Positions 1 through 4,236 of a stretch of DNA of 6,118 nucleotides are shown here, one piece after another. The stretch covers positions 1 through 6,118 of the forward strand of contig JAADIF010000048.1 in the NCBI GenBank assembly GCA_013151465.1, read 5' to 3'. This stretch comes from Microcaldota archaeon (GTDB lineage Archaea; Aenigmatarchaeota; Aenigmatarchaeia; QMZP01; QMZT01). Positions within the stretch are counted from its first letter, which is position 1; each line of letters begins with the position of its first letter. The notes below the pieces were generated by a model. That model worked only from the letters and a program-made list of their open reading frames with translations, searched no databases and had not been told where the DNA came from. The position numbers and the translations under genes are program-made.

Positions 1-103
1 CTGTAACAAAGCTTCCAGTATTTTAAATAAAGAATATTGCTATTCTCAAATAGCCATGCAAACTCGCAACAAGGCGATTTGTGAGAACATAAGGCCAGGA
101 AGC

Positions 104-110
104 TATAAAG
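104..110 (+). promoter_or_regulatory. Candidate TATA box for the small membrane protein gene
   Basis: The motif TATAAAG lies about 60 bp before the chosen ATG at 168. An archaeal start point about 25-30 bp downstream would give a leader of roughly 30-35 nt containing the strong Shine-Dalgarno at 153-160. This is a motif match only. Confidence 0.35.
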
Positions 111-167
111 AACATTGTATTCGGCAGGCAGAGGCAGGTTACCCTGTAAATTAAGGAGGTTATGAAA

Positions 168-365
168 ATGGGCAGAATAACATATGCGATAAATGCCTTT
201 TTTGGCTTATTGGTCGGTTTTGTTGTAATAGTGGCTGCAGGCATTTATCCAATGCTAATCGGAAGATTTAGTACGAACGCAGCAAGCTGGCTAATTGGTG
301 GAATAATAGTCATGGCATTCGGGTATTATGAACTAATTCAATACAGGAAAGCAAAAAACAAATGA
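168..365 (+). CDS. Small two-helix membrane protein of unknown function
   Basis: This encodes a 65-residue protein I do not recognise. Two hydrophobic segments are visible, about residues 9-32 and 40-58, joined by a short polar loop (GRFSTNAAS), with a basic tail ending RKAKNK, so it is very likely an integral membrane protein. The ATG at 168 is preferred over the in-frame ATG at 162: the Shine-Dalgarno AAGGAGGT at 153-160 is 7 nt from 168 but only 1 nt from 162. No enzyme motif is seen. It stands alone, followed by about 240 bp without a clear gene. It could be a chromosomal gene or cargo of the decayed element to its right; the sequence does not decide this. The strong ribosome site and clean hydrophobic pattern support a real gene. 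Confidence 0.72.
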   Translation: MGRITYAINAFFGLLVGFVVIVAAGIYPMLIGRFSTNAASWLIGGIIVMAFGYYELIQYRKAKNK

Positions 366-605
366 CGCTCTTGCTTATGAACACTTCGGCAATGCCGTTG
401 CCTCCGCCAAAATCGTTCCTCCGGAACGACTTCGCATAATTCCATATATTTTTCTCAATACATGAGGCGGTCAGCTTGGGAGCAAAATAGAGAATTATGC
501 GCAGACAACCTGGCAGGCGCTTGATCTGTGTTTTGCTCCGATGTTTACCTACATCGGATGTATTTGAACAATGATTTTGAACCGGATTGATTTTGGATAA
601 ATAAC
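366..605. other. Non-coding stretch rich in inverted repeats
   Basis: No convincing gene is seen on either strand. Several perfect inverted repeats are present: a hairpin at 413-429 (TCGTTCC, 3-nt loop, GGAACGA); a 10-bp pair 433-442 with 492-501 (CGCATAATTC/GAATTATGCG); a 9-bp pair 479-487 with 531-539 (GGAGCAAAA/TTTTGCTCC); and an 8-bp hairpin 537-558 (TCCGATGT/ACATCGGA, 6-nt loop). The second and third pairs cross, so they would form a pseudoknot if used together as RNA. I do not recognise it as RNase P RNA, SRP RNA or a known riboswitch. It may be a structured RNA, or the control or replication region of the decayed element. Confidence 0.4.
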
Positions 606-933
606 ATGTGCAGCTATGCCGAGTTGCAGGAGATTAAGCAGAGAGATCTGATTAAGTGCAGAGCTCGCGCATATTTGCTGTTATTTTTACATTATCCCAG
701 ACTTGACACTGTAATTATGGTAGAAGAAACTATAAAGAAGCTCGATTACTATCCCACGAAAACGCAGCTATGGAAAGAACTTCCCAGAAGGTCATGTACC
801 AGACATTTTTAATGATAATCGATCACCTGATTGATACAGGAAAATCATGACGGATAAAGACGGAAAAATAGTCTGGATATAGAATCCCGAATTAATAAAG
901 AAAATAGCAAAAGAAAGGTTGATTCTCAAATGA
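606..933 (+). pseudogene. Broken winged-helix-like archaeal gene
   Basis: A single protein can be read only by changing frame twice. The first part (606 to about 788) contains PRLDTVIMVEETIKKLDYY and QLWKELP. The second part (about 791-844) continues VMYQTFLMIIDHLIDTGK. The third part (847-933) gives MTDKDGKIVWI, then an in-frame TAG at 880-882, then NPELIKKIAKERLILK before TGA. The pieces join in order with no missing residues, so the lesions look like two single-base deletions in A-rich runs (near 786-790 and 841-844) plus a nonsense codon. From memory, the pattern PRLDT..MVEE..LW..LP..MYQTF..I...L...GKI resembles a family of small archaeal winged-helix-like proteins often linked to mobile elements; this was not searched. 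The final TGA overlaps the next ATG as ATGA, the trace of a former operon. Confidence 0.65.
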
Positions 934-1015
934 TAGAAAACTTTGTAGGGTTCATCAATGAAAGGGTCAGGAAAGAATACGAAAAGGCGCGTATTGAAGA
1001 TCCGCAATTTATCAA
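930..1015 (+). pseudogene. 5' fragment of a second accessory gene
   Basis: An ATG at 930 overlaps the stop of the preceding broken gene (ATGA) and opens a frame beginning MIENFVGFINERVRKEYEKA. The frame is formally open to TAA at 1083-1085 (51 residues). However, the part beyond about 1015 is the antisense of a recognisable integrase start, and its residues (FLILSSLFASKRS) look like a chance read-through. I therefore treat the gene as truncated near 1010-1015, where two unrelated coding segments in opposite orientations meet. The helical, charged N-terminus shows no motif I recognise. It was probably co-transcribed with the upstream winged-helix gene in the original element. The reality of the fragment rests mainly on the ATGA overlap. 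Confidence 0.4.
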
Positions 1016-1105
1016 TTCCTTGTTTGCGTCAGATATATTGGCTTTCTTAATTCTCTCCAGCTTGTTTGCAAGCAAGAGGTCATAATTACGAATATTTTCT
1101 TTCAT
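1010..1105 (-). pseudogene. N-terminal fragment of a tyrosine recombinase/integrase
   Basis: Reading leftwards from the ATG at 1105, the frame begins MKENIRNYDLLLANKLERIK and continues KANISDANKELI, about 32 residues. This matches the style of archaeal tyrosine integrase N-termini (short helix, KLERIKK, then a S-x-x-N-K-x-L-I segment that opens the SAM-like core-binding domain), recalled from family knowledge and not searched. After residue 32 the frame continues to a stop at 926, but the residues are antisense to the plus-strand fragment at 930-1015, so the gene is cut there. The entire catalytic domain (R-K-H-R-Y) is missing, so it cannot be active. The start is about 70 bp from the 3' end of the tRNA gene, the usual place for an integrase of a tRNA-integrated element. 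Confidence 0.55.
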
Positions 1106-1120
1106 GCTAATGCACACTAA

Positions 1121-1147
1121 TTATGGGCATAAATCTATTGCCCATAA
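1121..1147. repeat. Perfect 9-bp inverted repeat between tRNA and integrase start
   Basis: TTATGGGCA (1121-1129) and TGCCCATAA (1139-1147) are perfect reverse complements around a 9-nt spacer. The repeat sits between the tRNA 3' end and the integrase fragment. It could be a hairpin terminator for the tRNA transcript, although no T-run follows it on the minus strand, or a recombinase or regulator binding site of the old element. Confidence 0.5.
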
Positions 1148-1210
1148 AGGGTGCGCATCATACTTTTGATATGAAGCCCCGAGTGGGATTCGAACCCACG
1201 ACCTGCCGAT

Positions 1211-1250
1211 ATCTTTTGCTCATAGGGTGAAATACCCTCGCCATATCGAA
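1211..1250 (-). other. tRNA-Thr intron 2, position 37/38 (about 40 nt)
   Basis: This lies between A37 and A38 in the anticodon loop, the standard archaeal tRNA intron site. It contains an internal hairpin (AGGGT, loop ATTTC, ACCCT). The bulge-helix-bulge is imperfect: CTTG of the loop pairs with only three of four bases of AAAG ahead of the 3' site. The ends are slightly ambiguous, because a cut one base later (38/39) also leaves a plausible loop. CGATAT in the intron could also pair with ATATCG across the 3' junction as a competing fold. Confidence 0.7.
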
Positions 1251-1268
1251 TACAAGTCGGCCGCTCCA

Positions 1269-1295
1269 TTGCCCAAAGCTGCATTTTGCAGCTTC
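1269..1295 (-). other. tRNA-Thr intron 1 in the D-loop (about 27 nt)
   Basis: The insertion contains a perfect 8-bp hairpin (AAGCTGCA, loop AAA, TGCAGCTT). A near-canonical bulge-helix-bulge can be drawn: central helix GTCT/GGGC (two G-U pairs), a 5' bulge GGG cut after GG, and a 3' bulge AAT cut after AA, next to the D stem, with one extra T between hairpin and central helix. Splicing there leaves D-loop AGTCTGGTG, with G18 G19 intact. The exact ends are inferred from this fold. Confidence 0.65.
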
Positions 1296-1343
1296 CCAGA
1301 CTGAGCTATCGAGGCATTTATAGTTTCTATTTAATTACTCAGG

Positions 1344-1356
1344 TAATATTTATTAA
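1344..1356 (-). promoter_or_regulatory. Candidate TATA box for tRNA-Thr
   Basis: On the minus strand an AT-only element (TTAATAAATATTA) is centred about 35 bp before the tRNA 5' end. That suits an archaeal promoter with a short 5' leader removed by RNase P. Motif and distance only. Confidence 0.4.
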
Positions 1357-1448
1357 TCTTCACCCTTCTAAAACTATCTACTGATCGCCATATTCTATGG
1401 CAACCAATTTAAAAACGCGACGCAATATAGAAACAGGAGTGATTATGA

Positions 1449-1538
1449 ATGCCTTGTGGTAGAAAAAGAAAGTCAAGCAAGATAAAGACGCATAAACTCA
1501 GGAAGAGAAGGAAGAAGATGAGGCATAAAAAGAAATAG
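1449..1538 (+). CDS. 29-residue, extremely basic ribosomal-protein-like peptide
   Basis: The short frame begins MPCGRKRKSSKIKTHK and ends KLRKRRKKMRHKKK. Of 29 residues, 18 are Lys, Arg or His and none is acidic. A Shine-Dalgarno AGGAGTGA (1435-1442) precedes the ATG by 6 nt. The nearby ATG at 1445 is in another frame and stops after five codons. The C-terminal half lines up by eye with the tail of eL41, a 25-residue ribosomal protein (L-basic-basic-basic-R-basic-K-M-R). The SSK-x-K-x-HK part also recalls the AURKAIP1/COX24 domain of bS22 and mS38, which bind near the decoding centre. I infer a rRNA-binding ribosomal protein but cannot choose between the two families. It is divergent from tRNA-Thr and followed by a T-rich tract at 1549-1560. 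Confidence 0.72.
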   Translation: MPCGRKRKSSKIKTHKLRKRRKKMRHKKK

Positions 1539-1548
1539 CCCATCAACT

Positions 1549-1560
1549 ATTTTTCATTTT
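1549..1560 (+). terminator. T-rich terminator after the basic peptide gene
   Basis: Two T-runs (five and four T) separated by CA begin about 10 bp after the TAG of the 29-codon gene. Archaeal transcription commonly stops at such T-rich tracts without a hairpin. The position supports a separate short transcript. Confidence 0.4.
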
Positions 1561-1624
1561 ATCCATATGATTTTGCCCAAATGCCAGAATTCTATGGCAA
1601 TGAAATATTGAAAGAAATGTGAAA

Positions 1625-1912
1625 TCAATCCGCTGCAGGAGGCATATCATCGTCTGCAACAGGAGCAGTTATGTGTTTTATTATTACGACATCTCCGATT
1701 GCGTGAACCATCGGAAACGGAACAATGAGCCCTTTCTTGCTTCCGAGCATGCTTGTCAGATATGAGCCCTTCATTGCACGGACAACAAGAGCTCTCACCT
1801 TGAATTTCCTAAGGTCGCATTCAAGGTCCTCAATCTTTCCGCAGTACATACCCTTGTCCGTAAATACATCCTTGCCAAAAGCTTCCGTAACGCTTGCGAT
1901 TTTTATTGCCAT
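1625..1912 (-). CDS. Archaeal PRC-barrel domain protein
   Basis: This encodes a 95-residue single-domain protein. PRC-barrel features are the opening strand AFGKDVFTDKGMYCGKIEDL (residues 11-30), then CDLRKFKVRALVVRA (32-46), and the closing strand IVPFPMVHAIGDVVIIK (63-79), with a short acidic and proline-rich tail. PRC-barrels are small beta-barrels. In bacteria one occurs in the ribosome-maturation factor RimM and another in the photosynthetic reaction-centre H chain; the stand-alone archaeal proteins lack a settled function, although some have been tied to cell division. The ATG at 1912 is chosen over the TTG at 1915 because GGGGGTG (1918-1924) then lies 5 nt away. A TATA-like ATAAATATAAAG at 1982-1993 on the same strand could drive it. 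It lies downstream of the 130-residue gene on the same strand, separated by 88 bp. Confidence 0.85.
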   Translation of the reverse strand: MAIKIASVTEAFGKDVFTDKGMYCGKIEDLECDLRKFKVRALVVRAMKGSYLTSMLGSKKGLIVPFPMVHAIGDVVIIKHITAPVADDDMPPAAD

Positions 1913-2000
1913 CAACGCACCCCCACATAAAAACTATAACCGGTAAGACCCAGCTTGCATTGTATATTGATTGACCTTAATCTTTATATTTATGCAGCCG

Positions 2001-2393
2001 TCAGACGCTGTTATCCTTCCATTTGAAAAGGATTCCATCTTTTTTACCGCTTCCATTTCTAGCAATCTTCGCCGCAATGTCCCCAATTGCAGGCAAGACA
2101 CGCTTATCGCTGGGATCCACATAGTCCACCATTGCACCACCTTTTTTTTCGACTTTATAAGTTAGGTTTATTTTTTTCATTACTCCATCGGTGGTCTTCT
2201 CAGTGGGATTCTCTCTGAAAATCAAAGAACTCAAATAATTACGAATTCTTGCATTCGGAAACAGAACAAAGGTTTTTCCATAGGTTCCATCTTTTGAGTT
2301 TTCACCATCGCTGATTTCTACTTCATAACTTGGAAGAATTCCAAATATTCTTTTCTCCCTTATCGTGACTTGATATGAGTTATTCACTAACAT
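2001..2393 (-). CDS. Unrecognised soluble protein, probably leaderless mRNA
   Basis: This encodes 130 residues that I cannot assign to a family. No signal peptide, membrane segment, cysteine or clear motif is present. The N-terminal half (YQVTIREKRIFGILPSYEVE) looks beta-strand rich and the C-terminal part (VLPAIGDIAAKIARNGSGKK) has one amphipathic helix followed by a basic, glycine-containing segment. There is no Shine-Dalgarno before the ATG at 2393. Instead a good TATA element (ATTATAAATA on the minus strand, 2413-2422) is centred 25 bp upstream of the start codon, which predicts a leaderless transcript. It is divergent from the pilin-like gene at 2535. The long open frame, promoter placement and absence of a better frame support a real gene; function is unknown. 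Confidence 0.65.
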   Translation of the reverse strand: MLVNNSYQVTIREKRIFGILPSYEVEISDGENSKDGTYGKTFVLFPNARIRNYLSSLIFRENPTEKTTDGVMKKINLTYKVEKKGGAMVDYVDPSDKRVLPAIGDIAAKIARNGSGKKDGILFKWKDNSV

Positions 2394-2412
2394 ATTCTAT
2401 ACTTAGCAGTAG

Positions 2413-2422
2413 TATTTATAAT
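2413..2422 (-). promoter_or_regulatory. TATA box of the 130-residue gene
   Basis: ATTATAAATA on the minus strand is centred 25 bp before the ATG at 2393, the normal archaeal TATA-to-start-site distance, so transcription would begin at or next to the start codon. Confidence 0.55.
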
Positions 2423-2480
2423 CTTTTTGCTAATTTCATAAAAATACACAGGAGCACGCCATACAACCGTTTACAGGATA

Positions 2481-2492
2481 AAAATATATATA
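2481..2492 (+). promoter_or_regulatory. TATA box of the pilin-like gene
   Basis: An AT-only run AAAATATATATA lies about 50 bp before the ATG at 2535. A start site near 2513 would leave a leader of about 20 nt that carries the GAGAGGTGA ribosome site at 2521-2529. Confidence 0.55.
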
Positions 2493-2534
2493 GGGTACTT
2501 TCCCAATATAAATAATAAGAGAGAGGTGAAATGA

Positions 2535-3020
2535 ATGAAAAAGCTTAAAGGTCAATCGGCGATGGAATACCTGATGACGTACGGCTGGGCTATTATTATC
2601 GTTATAATTGTCGCCGCAGCTTTGTACGCTCTTGGTGTATTTAATCCGAGCGCATATACGACAACAGCGGCAACAGGTTTCTCAGAACTTGGAAAACCTG
2701 CAGCGGGAAGCTGGCAGTATAAGGCCGATGGTTCGTTCACGGTAAAACTGAGCAACAATCTTCCATACACGATAAACGTGACTTCATTGACAGTGACAAC
2801 CAGCGGCGGATCGTCATGCAGCAGTGTACAGGTAAACAGCGCAGCCGTGGGGGCATCCAACATAGCAAACGGCGGTGCGATGACGGTAACTGCAACATGC
2901 CCGACAAGTTCTGCCGGTGCATCGTACACAGTAAAGCTTGATCTTACATATACGAACATAGATCAGAGCTTGACAGGATTCAAGGATTCTGGAACAGTTA
3001 CCGGAAAGGTCAGCGAGTAA
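2535..3020 (+). CDS. Pilin-like secreted protein with class III signal peptide
   Basis: This encodes 161 residues. The N-terminus MKKLKG followed by QSAMEYLMTYGWAIIIVI is a textbook archaeal class III signal peptide: basic leader, G6/Q7 cleavage site for a type IV prepilin peptidase (PibD/EppA), conserved Q-S-A-M-E-Y, then a hydrophobic helix to about residue 35 that packs in the pilus core. The remainder (37-161) is a Ser/Thr/Gly-rich, beta-strand-rich domain with only two cysteines (C95 and C122), which could form a disulfide. The likely role is a surface filament subunit or pseudopilin. The start is fixed by GAGAGGTGA 5 nt upstream. An out-of-frame ATG at 2531 opens a five-codon frame (MNEKA). 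It has its own TATA box and a T-rich terminator, so it appears monocistronic; no pilus assembly ATPase lies nearby. Confidence 0.88.
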   Translation: MKKLKGQSAMEYLMTYGWAIIIVIIVAAALYALGVFNPSAYTTTAATGFSELGKPAAGSWQYKADGSFTVKLSNNLPYTINVTSLTVTTSGGSSCSSVQVNSAAVGASNIANGGAMTVTATCPTSSAGASYTVKLDLTYTNIDQSLTGFKDSGTVTGKVSE

Positions 3021-3030
3021 TCCTAAAATC

Positions 3031-3046
3031 CTTTCTTTTTTTATTT
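3031..3046 (+). terminator. T-rich terminator after the pilin-like gene
   Basis: The tract CTTTCTTTTTTTATTT, with seven consecutive T, starts about 10 bp after the stop codon. It fits an archaeal intrinsic terminator and isolates the pilin-like gene from the next one. Confidence 0.55.
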
Positions 3047-3086
3047 CATCTTATATCTTACCCTTTCTGCCAGAGGAAGATATCAT

Positions 3087-3095
3087 TTTAATATA
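3087..3095 (+). promoter_or_regulatory. Candidate TATA box for the coiled-coil protein gene
   Basis: TTTAATATA lies about 41 bp before the ATG at 3132. A start site near 3117 would give a leader of about 15 nt holding AGGTGA at 3120-3125. Confidence 0.4.
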
Positions 3096-3131
3096 CTCAA
3101 ACAAAATATTATTTTAGATAGGTGATTTTTG

Positions 3132-3749
3132 ATGGAATTTAGAAAATTTATAAAGGATAAGTTTGGAAAGGATATGTTTTCCCTCAAGGAGGAGAACATA
3201 ATAGAGGAACGCGTTCGTATAGAAAAGGAGGTCGAAGACATTTCCGCTGACATAAAGAATATCCAAAAAAAGATTCAGCAACTCATGATCGAATCAAAAG
3301 GACAGCCGACGGCACTCAAACTTCTGAATATCCAGAAAATAAAAGCACTAAAGATGGAGTCAAACACAAAACAACAACAGGCAATGGATTATGTGAACAA
3401 GCTTGAGCTTCTTTATCTTGTCGAGGCCATGAAAGAACATGAAAAGGTCGAAGACAAATCAGAGCTTGTTCAGAGAATAATAAATTCCGACATGGAGAAG
3501 GTTAACGAGATCCTGAAAGATACCGACATAAGAAAGTCCATAGAAGAGGGAAAAATAGACCGTGTAAAGGAGAAGCTTGAAAGGGTATTCGGAAAAGAGG
3601 CGAATGTTCTTGATGATGAATCGCAAGAGCTGCTGAACGCCATAAACGATCTTGAGAAGGTCGATACTGAAACTGCTCTCAGGCTTGCCGGAGAAAAAGC
3701 AAAGGAACTTTCCGGAGAATCCAAAGCGGTCGAAAAGGAAACCGAATAA
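3132..3749 (+). CDS. Helical coiled-coil protein, possibly ESCRT-III-like
   Basis: This encodes 205 residues, strongly charged (Lys/Glu) and helical throughout, with no cysteine, membrane segment or signal peptide. Residues 20-55 form a long helix (EEN..IEERVRIEKEVEDISADIKNI), then a short break at KGQPT (56-60), then a second long helix (61-105) containing ALKLLNIQKIKALKMES. Further short helices (108-151 and 160-195) precede an acidic tail. The helix, short turn and KG-x-x-x-ALKLL hairpin recalls the core of ESCRT-III/Snf7 proteins, which have similar length and an acidic C-terminal region; this is an architectural resemblance, not a demonstrated homology. The ATG at 3132 is preferred over the TTG at 3129 because AGGTGA (3120-3125) is then 6 nt away. 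The gene ends 9 bp from the convergent surface-protein gene. Confidence 0.8.
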   Translation: MEFRKFIKDKFGKDMFSLKEENIIEERVRIEKEVEDISADIKNIQKKIQQLMIESKGQPTALKLLNIQKIKALKMESNTKQQQAMDYVNKLELLYLVEAMKEHEKVEDKSELVQRIINSDMEKVNEILKDTDIRKSIEEGKIDRVKEKLERVFGKEANVLDDESQELLNAINDLEKVDTETALRLAGEKAKELSGESKAVEKETE

Positions 3750-3758
3750 GAACTTTCC

Positions 3759-4214
3759 TTATTTTATCCTGGCGAATATGAGGCCGGCAAGTGCCATGAT
3801 TATGCCGATTTCGGGTAATCCGGCTTCAGGGAGATTCGGATGGTCTGATATCCTTATCGATAGGCTGTCGGCTCGATGGCCGTTGACGTCAAGATGAATT
3901 TTATAATCCCCTCTCATGCCTGCCCTGAAGATGGCATCATACATCTTCTTTTCTCCAGGCAATCTGGTTTCGTCTTCAATATATGATGAATCAGTCTCAT
4001 CAAAAACAGCTTCCCCCCCATCAGGATCGCTTATGGATATGTGCATATTGACACTTCCTCCTTCCGGGCTGTCTTCGACTATGCCGATAATCACATTATC
4101 TCCCGGCAATGCAGTAATCTCTCTCTGAACAAATCTTGCAGAATCGGCAGGAATAGTATAAACCAACAACTGCATTGCAATAAATGATATCAACACTATG
4201 CTGCCAAATCTCAT
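3759..4214 (-). CDS. Small surface protein with C-terminal sorting-like tail
   Basis: This encodes 151 residues. An N-terminal signal sequence is visible (MRF, then hydrophobic GSIVLISFIAMQLLVYTI, cleavage likely near residues 21-25). The middle (about 28-123) alternates strands typical of an Ig-like or other beta-sandwich domain and is acidic. The C-terminus carries LPEAGLPEIG (128-137), a hydrophobic stretch IIMALAGLIF and the basic end ARIK, the three-part layout of exosortase/archaeosortase or sortase substrates; LPEIG is close to the archaeal PEFG-type signal and LPEAG to LPxTG. The protein is thus likely anchored at the cell surface. The ATG at 4214 is chosen because GGGGGAG (4222-4228) is 7 nt away; upstream in-frame starts lie inside the AlaX gene. 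It follows AlaX by 22 bp and is probably co-transcribed. The family is not recognised. Confidence 0.75.
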   Translation of the reverse strand: MRFGSIVLISFIAMQLLVYTIPADSARFVQREITALPGDNVIIGIVEDSPEGGSVNMHISISDPDGGEAVFDETDSSYIEDETRLPGEKKMYDAIFRAGMRGDYKIHLDVNGHRADSLSIRISDHPNLPEAGLPEIGIIMALAGLIFARIK

Positions 4215-4236
4215 ATCTATGCTCCCCCGTCCCAAG

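Larger units (their letters stand above)
1175..1315 (-). tRNA. tRNA-Thr(UGU), apparently with two introns
   Basis: Read on the minus strand, the cloverleaf is complete. Acceptor GCCTCGA pairs with TCGGGGC (one G-U); D stem GCTC/GAGC; anticodon stem GCCGA/TCGGC; variable AGGTC; T arm GTGGG TTCGAAT CCCAC; discriminator U at 1175. CCA is not encoded. The anticodon loop reads CTTGTA followed by an insertion; the anticodon TGT (1252-1254) reads ACA. The G1-C72 and C2-G71 pairs and U73 fit archaeal threonine tRNA identity. Two insertions break the standard fold: about 27 nt in the D-loop (1269-1295) and about 40 nt after position 37 (1211-1250). Removing both gives D-loop AGTCTGGTG and anticodon loop CTTGTAA, both normal. 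An archaeal splicing endonuclease would be needed for maturation. Confidence 0.88.

Noticed and set aside
23..244. Minus-strand open frame of 73 codons overlapping the small membrane protein
   Set aside because: It overlaps a plus-strand gene with a strong ribosome site and hydrophobic pattern, and has no ribosome site of its own.
387..558. RNase P RNA, SRP RNA or CRISPR array in the repeat-rich region
   Set aside because: No conserved RNase P or SRP core motifs were seen, and the repeats are inverted pairs, not regularly spaced direct repeats.
366..600. Minus-strand frame open across the repeat-rich region (includes GGGNGIAEVF)
   Set aside because: There is no credible start, ribosome site or family match, and the sequence is dominated by inverted repeats. 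It may be an old coding relic but cannot be supported.
1015..1085. C-terminal part of the plus-strand frame that opens at 930
   Set aside because: It is antisense to the integrase N-terminus, so the apparent protein end is probably chance read-through after a rearrangement.
2552..2959. Minus-strand frame of 135 codons opposite the pilin-like gene
   Set aside because: It is antisense to a gene with an unmistakable class III signal peptide; its residues show no coherent domain.
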